Of a stretch of DNA of 64,000 nt, positions 29,959-39,178 are shown one piece after another. The notes under the pieces were generated by a model. That model had not been told where the DNA came from and did no database searches. It saw only the letters and a program-made list of their open reading frames with translations. Origin of the DNA: Polaromonas sp. (GTDB lineage Bacteria; Pseudomonadota; Gammaproteobacteria; Burkholderiales; Burkholderiaceae_C); NCBI GenBank assembly GCA_021731285.1, contig JAKFXR010000037.1, positions 20,755-84,754 of the forward strand. Reading direction: 5' to 3'. The position numbers and the translations under genes were made by a program. Numbering within the stretch: position 1 is the stretch's first letter; each line of letters opens with the position of its first letter.

Positions 29959-31236
29959 CTAACCTACAAGCATCTGCATGCTGCGCTCATAGTGCAATGA
30001 AAGCCGCTCAAATGCATCAAGCAGGTCTTCGCTGGCCACAGCCAGACGCTCCAGACCTTCTTTCCTGTTGGTGGAGCCAATCCCTGCCAGCAGGCGCTCC
30101 CAGCAGGACCCGGCCGTCGCGAGCTCCTGCCGGATGTCCTTGCTGGTCAATGGAATCTCGCCCAGCTGACGCAGCGCTTCCTCGAAGGCCTGCCTGGCAG
30201 CAGCCATGCCGGCTTCGCTGCCCGGGATGGAAGACGGGCCGGCAACCACCTCGAGGAGGGCATATTTGGCAAACCGCTGGCTGAGCATGCGCTGACGCCC
30301 GGCCAGGTTGAGGACATGCAGGGGCGGCGTGGCACCGGCGCTTTCGAGGCTGCTGGTCAGGCGCTCTGCCGCCAGCAGCAGTTGCTCGGCCAGCGCATTG
30401 ATACGGTCAAGATCGCCAGCCACAGCCTGGCCCTGCAAAGCCTGCTTGAGTTCCCCCCAACTGCTGGCAATCTGGCGCAACAAGTCGCCAAAAGTGGGCT
30501 GGGAAAGGCTTTTGCCCAGCGCTGCGATATTGGCATCAATGCGCAAGCTCGACTCTTCAAAGCGTTCCTGCACCCGGGCTGCCGTGACTCCTGCCATTCG
30601 CAGCAAGGCCAGCTTGACCAGCCGCTGCGACAGCATCCGCAACTGCCCCGAGCGGTTGACATCTTCGGCAAACCGGGCCGAGTGGATGATGTGCCGCGAC
30701 ACCTGCCCCAACCGCTGGTTGCTCTGCATGGAAGCAGTACGCAGCATCTGGAAGGCGTCGTCGTCCGTCACCCCGCGGGCACGCATCAAAATGCCCTTGG
30801 CCCTGTCGACCATTTTTCGCTCTTCAAGGCGGCTGGTGACATCCAGCACCTGCGCCCGCAGCGCCTGCTCCCGGCCAAAGCGGGCCTGCGCCAGTTGAAC
30901 CAGGGACCGCAGGCGTTGCTGGCCATAAGCGTTGACAACATAAGCATGCACCCCCACCCCGGTGGCGCGCGTGATCCTGCCGGCGTCACCGTCCGTGGTG
31001 AAGACGATCACCGGACATGGCGCTGTTTCGTCAATGATCTGCAGGGCCTTGAAAAGCTCTTCGCCAGGCAATGGATCCCAGCAAATCAATACATCCGGTG
31101 CATGGGCCAGCACATCACGCACCAACCTGGAGCGGTCAGGGGTGCATGCCAGAACCTGCAGCCCCACGGCTTGCAGGTCTGCAGCCAGCGGAGGCGCGCC
31201 GGTTGCGTCACTCAAACTTACCAATGCGGAGGTCAT
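29959..31236 (-). CDS. NasR-like ANTAR antiterminator: pseudo-receiver + ANTAR + two PilJ-type P-box segments
   Basis: EERKMVDRAKGILMRARGVTDDDAFQMLRTASMQSNQRLGQVSRHI; NRSGQLRMLSQRLVKLALL and NLAGRQRMLSQRFAKYALL. Confidence 0.88.
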   Translation of the reverse strand: MTSALVSLSDATGAPPLAADLQAVGLQVLACTPDRSRLVRDVLAHAPDVLICWDPLPGEELFKALQIIDETAPCPVIVFTTDGDAGRITRATGVGVHAYVVNAYGQQRLRSLVQLAQARFGREQALRAQVLDVTSRLEERKMVDRAKGILMRARGVTDDDAFQMLRTASMQSNQRLGQVSRHIIHSARFAEDVNRSGQLRMLSQRLVKLALLRMAGVTAARVQERFEESSLRIDANIAALGKSLSQPTFGDLLRQIASSWGELKQALQGQAVAGDLDRINALAEQLLLAAERLTSSLESAGATPPLHVLNLAGRQRMLSQRFAKYALLEVVAGPSSIPGSEAGMAAARQAFEEALRQLGEIPLTSKDIRQELATAGSCWERLLAGIGSTNRKEGLERLAVASEDLLDAFERLSLHYERSMQMLVG

Positions 31237-31332
31237 AAAAATCAGAAGTTGAGGGGGAATCCGGAGCGATCGCGCGCAAATCGCACACCGCCCCAGTCAG
31301 CGATGTTAGCGCCAACGCAGCCACACAAGAGC

Positions 31333-31349
31333 TTGGCACAGCTTTTGCA
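31333..31349 (+). promoter_or_regulatory. Sigma-54 promoter for nirB operon
   Basis: TTGGCAC-AGCTT-TTGCA with canonical spacing. Confidence 0.78.
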
Positions 31350-31384
31350 TTGTCCTTTGCGGGCGTAACGACGCGTCCAGCCTT

Positions 31385-31465
31385 GCAAAAGCACTGCAGG
31401 TTTTGCGCACAACGACGTGCGTAGTGATGTGCCTCCTTCCGGCGTCAAGCCGGGCCCCTGTTTTT
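31385..31465 (+). promoter_or_regulatory. Candidate ANTAR-type leader of nirB: tandem hexaloop hairpins, then GC hairpin and T5 tract
   Basis: P1 GCAAAAGC[ACTGCA]GGTTTTGC (31385-31406, one G-G mismatch), P2 CGCAC[AACGAC]GTGCG (31406-31421); both loops A1/G4; CCGGC-GTCAA-GCCGG at 31439-31453, T5 at 31461-31465. Confidence 0.65.
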
Positions 31466-31480
31466 GCAGGAGAGGGCTTC

Positions 31481-31591
31481 ATGATTTCCCCGCTTCTTGA
31501 TCGACACCAGTTTTTGCCTGCCACGGTTTGCAGCGGGCATGCCATTTGCACTTGGTTCCACGCACCCCATCACTCTGGATTGAGCTCATGA
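31481..31591 (+). CDS. Candidate upstream small ORF (36 aa) overlapping nirB start
   Basis: AGGAG at 31468-31472, 8-nt spacing to ATG; MISPLLDRHQFLPATVCSGHAICTWFHAPHHSGLSS; its TGA overlaps the nirB ATG (ATGA). Confidence 0.5.
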   Translation: MISPLLDRHQFLPATVCSGHAICTWFHAPHHSGLSS

Positions 31592-34020
31592 AAAAATCAA
31601 AACTCGTCATGGTCGGCAATGGCATGGCCGGCGTGCGTACCATCGAGGAACTGCTCAAGGTAGCCCCTGAGCTGTACGATATTTCCGTGTTTGGCGCAGA
31701 GCCGCACCCCAACTACAACCGCATCCTGCTGTCGCCAGTGCTCGCTGGCGAGCAGACGCTTGACGAGATCGTGCTCAACAGCTGGGACTGGTACAAGGAC
31801 AACCACATCACGCTGCACGCCGGCAAAAAGGTGGTCGAGGTGGACCGCATCAAGCGGGTTGTGCGCGCCGACGACGGCACAGAGGAAAGTTATGACCGGC
31901 TGCTGATGTGCACCGGCTCCAACCCCTTCATCCTGCCCATTCCCGGCAAGGACCTTCAGGGCGTGATTGCCTACCGCGACATCGCCGACACCAACGCCAT
32001 GATTGAGGCATCCGCAAAATACAAGCGGGCGGTGGTCATAGGTGGCGGCCTTCTGGGACTGGAAGCGGCCAACGGCCTGATGCTGCGCGGTATGCAGGTG
32101 ACGGTGGTCCACGTGATGCCCTGGCTGATGGAGCGCCAGCTCGACGACGTCGCAGGACGGTTGCTGCAGAAATCACTGGAAGACCGCGGCCTGAAGTTCC
32201 TGATCGGCGCGCAGACGCAAGAACTCATTCCCGACAAGGATGGCCGTGTCATGGCCATCAAGTTCAAGGACGGCCTGGAGCTGCCGACCGACCTGGTCGT
32301 CATGGCTGTCGGCATCCGCCCCAACACCGAGCTGGCTGAGTCCATGCGCCTGCACTGCAACCGCGGGATTGTTGTCAACGACACCATGCAGACGGTCACC
32401 GATGCGCGCATTTATTCCGTTGGTGAGTGCGCTGCGCACCGCGGCATCGCCTACGGTCTGGTGGCGCCGCTGTTCGAGCAGGCCAAGGTCGCTGCCAACC
32501 ACCTGGCGCAATTTGGCATTGGACGCTACACCGGTTCGCTGACATCAACCAAGCTCAAGGTCACTGGCATCGACCTGTTTTCCGCCGGCGAGTTCATGGG
32601 GGGTGAAGGAACCGAACAAATCGTGATGTCCGACCCCTCCGGCGGCGTCTACAAAAAGCTGGTGATCAAGAACGACAAGCTGGTAGGTGCCTGCCTGTAC
32701 GGCGACACCGTCGATGGCAGCTGGTATTTCAAGCTGCTGCGTGATGGCCGCAGCGTCAAGGACATCCGCGACAAATTGCTCGTGGGCGAATCCAACATCG
32801 GCGACACCGGCCATGAAGGTCACAGCAGGGCCGCAACCATGCCGGATGATGCCGAGGTCTGCGGCTGCAACGGCGTCACCAAAGGCACGATCTGCAAGGC
32901 CATCAAGGAAAAGGGCCTGTTCACCTTGGACGAGGTGAAAAAACACACCAAAGCCAGCGCCTCCTGTGGTTCCTGTACCGGGCTGGTCGAGCAGATCCTC
33001 ATGTTCACGGCTGGCGGCGACTACTCGGCCACGCCCAAACTCAAGGCCATGTGCGCCTGCACCGACCACGGCCACCAGGCCGTGCGCGAGGCCATCACGG
33101 CCAACAAACTGCTCAAGATCGCAGACGTTTTCAAGTTCATGGACTGGAAGACACCCAACGGCTGCTCAAGCTGCCGCCCCGCTGTCAACTACTACCTGAT
33201 CTCCAGCTGGCCCAAAGAGGCCAAGGACGACCCGCAAAGCCGTTTCATCAACGAACGCAGCCACGCCAACATCCAGAAAGACGGTACCTACTCCGTCATT
33301 CCCCGCATGTGGGGCGGCGAAACGACAGCCAGCGAACTGCGCCGCATCGCCGACGCGGTGGACAAATACAAGATTCCCACAGTCAAGGTCACCGGCGGCC
33401 AGCGTATCGACTTGCTGGGCGTCAAAAAGGAAGATTTGCAAAACGTGTGGAAAGACATTGGCATGCCCAGTGGCCATGCTTACGCCAAGGCACTGCGCAC
33501 GGTGAAAACCTGTGTCGGCAGCGAGTGGTGCCGCATGGGCACGCAGGACAGCACGCAAATGGGCAAGGACCTGGAGCGCGCCATGTGGCGCATGTATGCG
33601 CCGCACAAAGTCAAGTTTGCGGTCTCCGGCTGCCCGCGCAATTGCGCCGAGGCCGGCATCAAGGACGTCGGCGTCATCGGCGTGGACTCGGGCTGGGAGA
33701 TGTACATCGCCGGCAACGGCGGCATCAAGACCGAAGTGGCCCACTTCTTCACCAAGGTGAAGACCTCCGAGGAAGTGCTGGAGTACACCGGCGCCTTCAT
33801 GCAGCTGTACCGCGAGGAAGGCTGGTACCTGGAGCGCACGGTGCACTACGTGGGCCGCGTGGGTCTGGACTACGTCAAGAAAAAAATTCTGGAAGACCAC
33901 GACTTGCGCCGCGCCCTGTGGGCCCGCCTGCAGGCCGCGCTGGAAGGCGAGCCGGATCCCTGGTTTGAATTCGACAAGGCCTCGGTGGACACACGCCAGT
34001 TCGAAGCCCTGACAGCCTGA
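31588..34020 (+). CDS. nirB: Nitrite reductase (NAD(P)H) large subunit
   Basis: FAD/NAD domains, BFD-like CGCNGVTKGTIC, siroheme CVGSEWCRMGTQDS / FAVSGCPRNCAEAG. Confidence 0.97.
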   Translation: MKKSKLVMVGNGMAGVRTIEELLKVAPELYDISVFGAEPHPNYNRILLSPVLAGEQTLDEIVLNSWDWYKDNHITLHAGKKVVEVDRIKRVVRADDGTEESYDRLLMCTGSNPFILPIPGKDLQGVIAYRDIADTNAMIEASAKYKRAVVIGGGLLGLEAANGLMLRGMQVTVVHVMPWLMERQLDDVAGRLLQKSLEDRGLKFLIGAQTQELIPDKDGRVMAIKFKDGLELPTDLVVMAVGIRPNTELAESMRLHCNRGIVVNDTMQTVTDARIYSVGECAAHRGIAYGLVAPLFEQAKVAANHLAQFGIGRYTGSLTSTKLKVTGIDLFSAGEFMGGEGTEQIVMSDPSGGVYKKLVIKNDKLVGACLYGDTVDGSWYFKLLRDGRSVKDIRDKLLVGESNIGDTGHEGHSRAATMPDDAEVCGCNGVTKGTICKAIKEKGLFTLDEVKKHTKASASCGSCTGLVEQILMFTAGGDYSATPKLKAMCACTDHGHQAVREAITANKLLKIADVFKFMDWKTPNGCSSCRPAVNYYLISSWPKEAKDDPQSRFINERSHANIQKDGTYSVIPRMWGGETTASELRRIADAVDKYKIPTVKVTGGQRIDLLGVKKEDLQNVWKDIGMPSGHAYAKALRTVKTCVGSEWCRMGTQDSTQMGKDLERAMWRMYAPHKVKFAVSGCPRNCAEAGIKDVGVIGVDSGWEMYIAGNGGIKTEVAHFFTKVKTSEEVLEYTGAFMQLYREEGWYLERTVHYVGRVGLDYVKKKILEDHDLRRALWARLQAALEGEPDPWFEFDKASVDTRQFEALTA

Positions 34021-34030
34021 GGAGAAAACA

Positions 34031-34417
34031 ATGAGCGAATGGAAAAAAATCTGCCTGGTCACCGACATCCCCGTGCTGGGCTCGCGCTGCGTCAGCCGCG
34101 CCAAAGGCGTGGATGTGGCGGTGTTTCGTAATGATGAAGACCAGGTCTTCGCCCTGCTGGACCGCTGCCCGCACAAGGGCGGCCCGCTGTCGCAGGGCAT
34201 TGTCTTTGGCACCAGCGTGGCCTGCCCCCTGCACAACTGGACCATAGGCCTGACGGACGGTTGCGCCCGCGCGCCCGACGAAGGATGTGCTCCGAAGTTC
34301 GCGGTGAAGGTCGAAGCCGGCGTGGTGCACCTGGACGCCGACGAACTGGCCAGCCACGCCATCGACCTGCCCCGACCGCTGGCAGGCCCGCTGCACAAAG
34401 AAACCGCCAGCGCCTGA
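34031..34417 (+). CDS. nirD: Nitrite reductase (NAD(P)H) small subunit
   Basis: Rieske-like CPHKGGPLSQGIVFGTSVACPLHNWTI. Confidence 0.96.
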   Translation: MSEWKKICLVTDIPVLGSRCVSRAKGVDVAVFRNDEDQVFALLDRCPHKGGPLSQGIVFGTSVACPLHNWTIGLTDGCARAPDEGCAPKFAVKVEAGVVHLDADELASHAIDLPRPLAGPLHKETASA

Positions 34418-34451
34418 GAAGAGCAAGAGCAACACAGGCAAGAGGCAACAC

Positions 34452-36698
34452 ATGATATTTGGCCGCACCCACCGCAAGCCCATCTCCATTCCTGCCAAGG
34501 AAGTCAAGGAGTGGAAGTACACGACCTGCAACTATTGCTCGACAGGCTGCGCCATCGAGATCGGTCTGAATGACAAGGGAAAAATTGTCACCAGCCGCGG
34601 CCATGCCGGTGCGGACGTCAATCGCGGCAAGTTATGCATCAAAGGCCTGCTGGAGCACGAGCTGTTTGACTCGCCCGGCCGCGGCACCATGCCACTGATG
34701 CGCGAGAAGGCCCACCTGCCCTTTCAGCCGGCCAGTTGGGATGCAGCGCTGGACAAGACAGCAGCAAAAATCAAGGAAATACAGGCCAAATACGGCCGCG
34801 ACTCATTTGCGGTGGTCTCCACTGGCCAGTTGCTGACCGAAGAGTTCTATACCCTCGGCAAGCTGGTGCGCGGTCAGATCGGTACCAACAACTACGATGG
34901 CAACACCACACTGTGCATGGCCTCCGCCGTGTCGGGCTACAAGCGCTCCTTCGGCTCCGACGGCCCGCCCGGCTGTTATGGTGATTTCGAGCATACCCAC
35001 TGCCTGATGGCCTTTGGCTCCAACCTCCCGGAGCAACATCCCATCATTTACTGGCGCCTCAAGGAAGCGCTGGAAAAGCGCAAGTTTCCGCTGATCGTGG
35101 TGGATCCGCGTGTCACCATGCTGGCGCAATTTGCCGACATTCACCTGGCCATCACGCCCGGCACCGACACCGTGCTGATCAACGCCATGATGCATGTCAT
35201 CTTCAAGGAGAACCTTCAGGACGACGATTACATCGCAAAACACACACAGGGCATTGACGAGTTGCGCGCCCTGCTGGCCGACTACGACCCCAAGACCGCC
35301 CAGCATGTATGCGGCATTGACGAAGACCGCATCCGTACGGTGGCCCGCATCTACGCCAAGGCGCCAACCGCCATGAGCATCTGGACCATGGGCATCAACC
35401 AGTCGACCCATGGTTCGGACGGCGTGGTCGATATCAACAACCTGAACCTCATCACCGGCAACATCGGGATCCCCGGCGGCACCAGCCTGTCGATCACCGG
35501 CCAGTGCAATGCCATGGGCACGCGGGAATGGTCGTCCTGCTCGGGCCTGCCGGGCTACCGGGCGCTGGAGAAGGAAAAAGACCGCAAGCTGGTCGCCGAT
35601 TTCTGGGGCATCGACGAAAGCTTTTTCCCGGAAAAACGCGGTCTGGCGCAGACTGACATTTTCCCGGCCATCGAGACCGGCGAGATCAAGGGCTTGTGGC
35701 TGATCGCCACCAACCCGATGACCTCGATGGCCAACCAGCCACGCATCATCAAAGCCATGGAAAACCTCGAGTTCCTGGTGGTGCAGGATGTCTACGAGGA
35801 TGTGGAAACCAACAAGTATTCGCATGTCTACTTCCCCGCTGCCGTCTGGGCCGAGAAGGAAGGCTGCCACACCAACACCGAGCGGCGGGTCAATCTCACG
35901 CGCAATGTGATGGCGCCGTATGCCGACTCCAGGCCGGACTTCTGGGTCTTCAACGAGATGTCCAAACGCTTTGAGGAGCGCAACAAGATCCACTTCCCTT
36001 CCACACCCGAAGGCGCGTTTGAGGAAATGAAAATACTGTCCAAGGGCGTAGGACGCACGCTGGACATCTCCGGCATGAGTTACGACCGCATTGAGGCGGC
36101 ACGCGGCATCCAGTGGCCCTACAGCGAAGCGCAGGCCCAGATGGATTCGCAAAAATTGGGGCGCTCCAGTGACTTTGACATGAAGCTGCGCCTGCCCTTC
36201 GATGGCAATGCCCGTCTGTACACAGATGGTGTGTTCCAGACGCCAAGTGGCAAGGCCAACCTGATCCCTGTGCGTTTTGTCAACAACAACGAGTGTCCTG
36301 ATGCCGAATATCCTTTCTGGCTCAACTCGGGCCGCGTGGTGGAGCATTTCCACACCCGCACCCGTACCGGGAAGATCGGCAACTGCAACAAGTTCAGCCC
36401 CACACCCTACATGGAGATGAACCCCGACACGGCCGAAGAACTGGGCATTGCCCACCAGAGTTATGTGCGGGTGGTCAGCCGGCGCGGCGACGCGGTGGTG
36501 ATGGTGCAACTGACGCAGCGCGTCGGACGCAACATGCTATTCATCCCCTTTCACTTCCATGACTGCGTCAACCGCCTGACGCTCGGTTTGCTCGATCCGC
36601 ACTCGCGCCAGCCCGCCTTCAAGCAAAACGCTGCCCGGGTCGAAAAAACCGACCAGCAGGAAGCTGCCCGTCTGAATCTTGAACGCCGTGCGTTCTGA
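34452..36698 (+). CDS. nasA: Molybdopterin-dependent nitrate reductase catalytic subunit
   Basis: CNYCSTGCAIEIG...GKLCIKG 4Fe-4S motif, molybdopterin oxidoreductase; downstream of nirBD. Confidence 0.93.
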   Translation: MIFGRTHRKPISIPAKEVKEWKYTTCNYCSTGCAIEIGLNDKGKIVTSRGHAGADVNRGKLCIKGLLEHELFDSPGRGTMPLMREKAHLPFQPASWDAALDKTAAKIKEIQAKYGRDSFAVVSTGQLLTEEFYTLGKLVRGQIGTNNYDGNTTLCMASAVSGYKRSFGSDGPPGCYGDFEHTHCLMAFGSNLPEQHPIIYWRLKEALEKRKFPLIVVDPRVTMLAQFADIHLAITPGTDTVLINAMMHVIFKENLQDDDYIAKHTQGIDELRALLADYDPKTAQHVCGIDEDRIRTVARIYAKAPTAMSIWTMGINQSTHGSDGVVDINNLNLITGNIGIPGGTSLSITGQCNAMGTREWSSCSGLPGYRALEKEKDRKLVADFWGIDESFFPEKRGLAQTDIFPAIETGEIKGLWLIATNPMTSMANQPRIIKAMENLEFLVVQDVYEDVETNKYSHVYFPAAVWAEKEGCHTNTERRVNLTRNVMAPYADSRPDFWVFNEMSKRFEERNKIHFPSTPEGAFEEMKILSKGVGRTLDISGMSYDRIEAARGIQWPYSEAQAQMDSQKLGRSSDFDMKLRLPFDGNARLYTDGVFQTPSGKANLIPVRFVNNNECPDAEYPFWLNSGRVVEHFHTRTRTGKIGNCNKFSPTPYMEMNPDTAEELGIAHQSYVRVVSRRGDAVVMVQLTQRVGRNMLFIPFHFHDCVNRLTLGLLDPHSRQPAFKQNAARVEKTDQQEAARLNLERRAF

Positions 36699-36708
36699 AT
36701 TCCCAAGG

Positions 36709-38751
36709 ATGAACGCCATGACCCAAATTGCCCTGCAACCCATCCCCCTGGCTGACAGCCTTCCACTGCAAGGCAAGCCTGAAGCAACCGGCGGCTGCGG
36801 CAAGCCAGAGTGCGGCACGACGGGCTGTGGTTCCAAAAACACCGCAGAGCGCAAGATCTGGGAGATCCGTACCGAAGAGCAGGTCTATGCCTTCCTGAAC
36901 GACAAAACGGTGTCCAAAACCAACCGCTATGGCCAGCAGATCGATCTGATAGCGCACACCGAGGGCAAGCTGCCGGTAGGCCGCTCCATGTTCATCAACG
37001 AAAATCCCGCGGTGGGCAGCAACCCCAATCGCAACAAGCAGCACGGTTTTTTCTTCACCGCCGACAACTGCATCGGCTGCCACGCCTGCGAAGCAGCCTG
37101 CAGCGAGAAAAACGACAACCCGGCGCACCTGGCCTTCCGCTCGGTCGGTTATGTCGAGGGTGGCAGCTTTCCCGACTACAAGCGCATGAACATCTCCATG
37201 GCCTGCAACCATTGCGATGACCCCGTGTGCCTGAAAGGCTGCCCCACCCGCGCCTACACCAAGCACGTGGAGTACGGCGCTGTACTGCAAGACCCGGAGA
37301 CCTGCTTTGGCTGCGGCTACTGCACCTGGGTCTGTCCGTACAACGCACCCCAGCTTGATCCGGTCAAGGGCCAGGTGTCCAAATGCAATATGTGCGTGGA
37401 CCGCCTGGAAGTGGGCCTCAAACCGGCCTGCGTATCGGCCTGCGTGGGCAACGCGCTGGACTTTGGTGTGATCGAAAACATCCCTGCAGGCCGTGAGCAG
37501 GCGCGTGTGGAAATTCCGGGTTTTCCGTCTCCCGAAATCACGCAGCCCAACATCCGCTTTCAGCAGATCAAGCAACTGCCCGATGAGATGAAGCGCACCG
37601 ACTCCATGCCGGTGAAATACCACAAGGACGACAAGGGCCGCTACCGCCCCGCAATTGACCAGAAGCAGGGCAAAACGCAGCACTGGAACCTGGCACGCCT
37701 GTCCTCGCGCGAGAACCCGCTGGTGCTGTTCACCCTGGCGGCGCAAACTGCAACCGGCGCTTTTGCGTTGAGCTTCCTCGGCGCCCAGGCAGGACTCGCC
37801 GGTTTCGCAGGTTTTGCCCAGTCCGCCATGTACGCGCCACTGGCCATTCTGTGTTTTCTGCTGATCGGGTTTGGCCTGTTCATGTCCACCATGCATTTGG
37901 GCAAACCCAAGCGCTTTTACCGCGGCTTCAACAACCTGCGCCACTCGCCGGTTTCGCGTGAGGGTCTGGGCATCGCCATCTTCATGGGTGCGCTGGGCAT
38001 GCATGTGCTGTTCAGCCTGCCCGGCAACAGCGTGTTCCAGTCGATTTTCTCGTCGGTCTTTTCGACAGAGATCACGGCGTTGATCGGTGCTGAACGTGCC
38101 GCAGGCATGGCGCGTGTCTTTGGTTTCCTGGCCCTGTTTGGAAGCGCAGGCGGGCTGTACTACATGTACCGCTGCTACCGCATCAAGGCCCGGCCTTTCT
38201 GGAACCACTGGCAAGTGGGCACCGCCTTTGTTGGCAACATGCTGTCGCTGGGCTCACTGGTCGCGGGGGTGGTCATCGTTTCGACGCTGCTCTTCTCCGG
38301 TGAAAACATTCTCAATGTGACCCTGGTTTGCGCGGCGCTGATCTGCGTGGGCATGCTGGCAGAAGGCATTGGCCACACGGCACATGCCAGAGACATGGGC
38401 CGCGCCGAGCACGAAGGGGGCGCGTCGTACTACATCCAGACCACGACCTTTGGCAAGACCTTCCAGTTGCGCAACACCTTGCTGGGCCTGAACCTGCTGC
38501 TGGCTGCTGCGCTGCTGGCCGGCATGCTGGTGTTCAACACCGTTGGCACCTTCACACTGCTGGGCATGGCCATCGTTGGCACCACCCTCGTCGCCACCAG
38601 CCTGATCGGTCGGGCACTGTTCTACGTGCTGGTGATTCCGACCACCATGCCCGGCGCCTTCTTCTGGAAAAACAAGGGTTTCGAAGACCATGCGCGCGAC
38701 ATTGGCCTTGCCAACATGCCGCAGGTTGGCGTGGCACCGCTCAGGCACTAA
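36709..38751 (+). CDS. DmsB-DmsC fusion: four-cluster ferredoxin plus DmsC-like membrane anchor
   Basis: CIGCHACEAACSEKN, CNHCDDPVCLKGCPTRA, CFGCGYCTWVCPYNAP, CNMCVDRLEVGLKPACVSACVGNAL, then multi-TM C-terminal half. Confidence 0.88.
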   Translation: MNAMTQIALQPIPLADSLPLQGKPEATGGCGKPECGTTGCGSKNTAERKIWEIRTEEQVYAFLNDKTVSKTNRYGQQIDLIAHTEGKLPVGRSMFINENPAVGSNPNRNKQHGFFFTADNCIGCHACEAACSEKNDNPAHLAFRSVGYVEGGSFPDYKRMNISMACNHCDDPVCLKGCPTRAYTKHVEYGAVLQDPETCFGCGYCTWVCPYNAPQLDPVKGQVSKCNMCVDRLEVGLKPACVSACVGNALDFGVIENIPAGREQARVEIPGFPSPEITQPNIRFQQIKQLPDEMKRTDSMPVKYHKDDKGRYRPAIDQKQGKTQHWNLARLSSRENPLVLFTLAAQTATGAFALSFLGAQAGLAGFAGFAQSAMYAPLAILCFLLIGFGLFMSTMHLGKPKRFYRGFNNLRHSPVSREGLGIAIFMGALGMHVLFSLPGNSVFQSIFSSVFSTEITALIGAERAAGMARVFGFLALFGSAGGLYYMYRCYRIKARPFWNHWQVGTAFVGNMLSLGSLVAGVVIVSTLLFSGENILNVTLVCAALICVGMLAEGIGHTAHARDMGRAEHEGGASYYIQTTTFGKTFQLRNTLLGLNLLLAAALLAGMLVFNTVGTFTLLGMAIVGTTLVATSLIGRALFYVLVIPTTMPGAFFWKNKGFEDHARDIGLANMPQVGVAPLRH

Positions 38752-38760
38752 GCTCTGCGG

Positions 38761-39144
38761 ATGAATCTCGAAGAACTCATAGCCAAAACCTGCGTCATCG
38801 GCGTCTCGTATTTCGACACCAACGGCGAGTTGATGAAGCAGACCCAGTTTGCGGGTCAGGTGCTCACGGTCGATGCGGAACTGGGCATCACAGTGCAACT
38901 CAGGCACACCGACGCCAGCGTGCAGCAAGCCGACTTCATCGTGCCGCCCAACCTCGACGCCTGGTTCAAGGCGCCTCCTGGCCACTACAAACATGCCCCC
39001 TCCGGCGTGGATATCGAGAACCCGGACTACCTGGTCACCTGGAACGTTCACCGCACCCAGGAAAACAAGCCCGAAGGCCAGCATGAATGGTGGGAGTGGG
39101 TGCCCAACACCGAGCGCCCGCAGGTCGGCCAGAGCGGCACTTGA
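38761..39144 (+). CDS. Conserved-type hypothetical protein in nas operon
   Basis: ORF of 127 aa abutting neighbours in operon; codes MNLEELIAKTCVIGVSYFDTNGELMKQ. Confidence 0.75.
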   Translation: MNLEELIAKTCVIGVSYFDTNGELMKQTQFAGQVLTVDAELGITVQLRHTDASVQQADFIVPPNLDAWFKAPPGHYKHAPSGVDIENPDYLVTWNVHRTQENKPEGQHEWWEWVPNTERPQVGQSGT

Positions 39145-39178
39145 AAAGCTGTCCGGCGTCTTCGCCGACAATCCATCC

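Noticed and set aside
34803-36509. 568-aa minus-strand ORF opposite nasA
   Set aside because: Antisense shadow of a clearly recognised molybdoenzyme gene.
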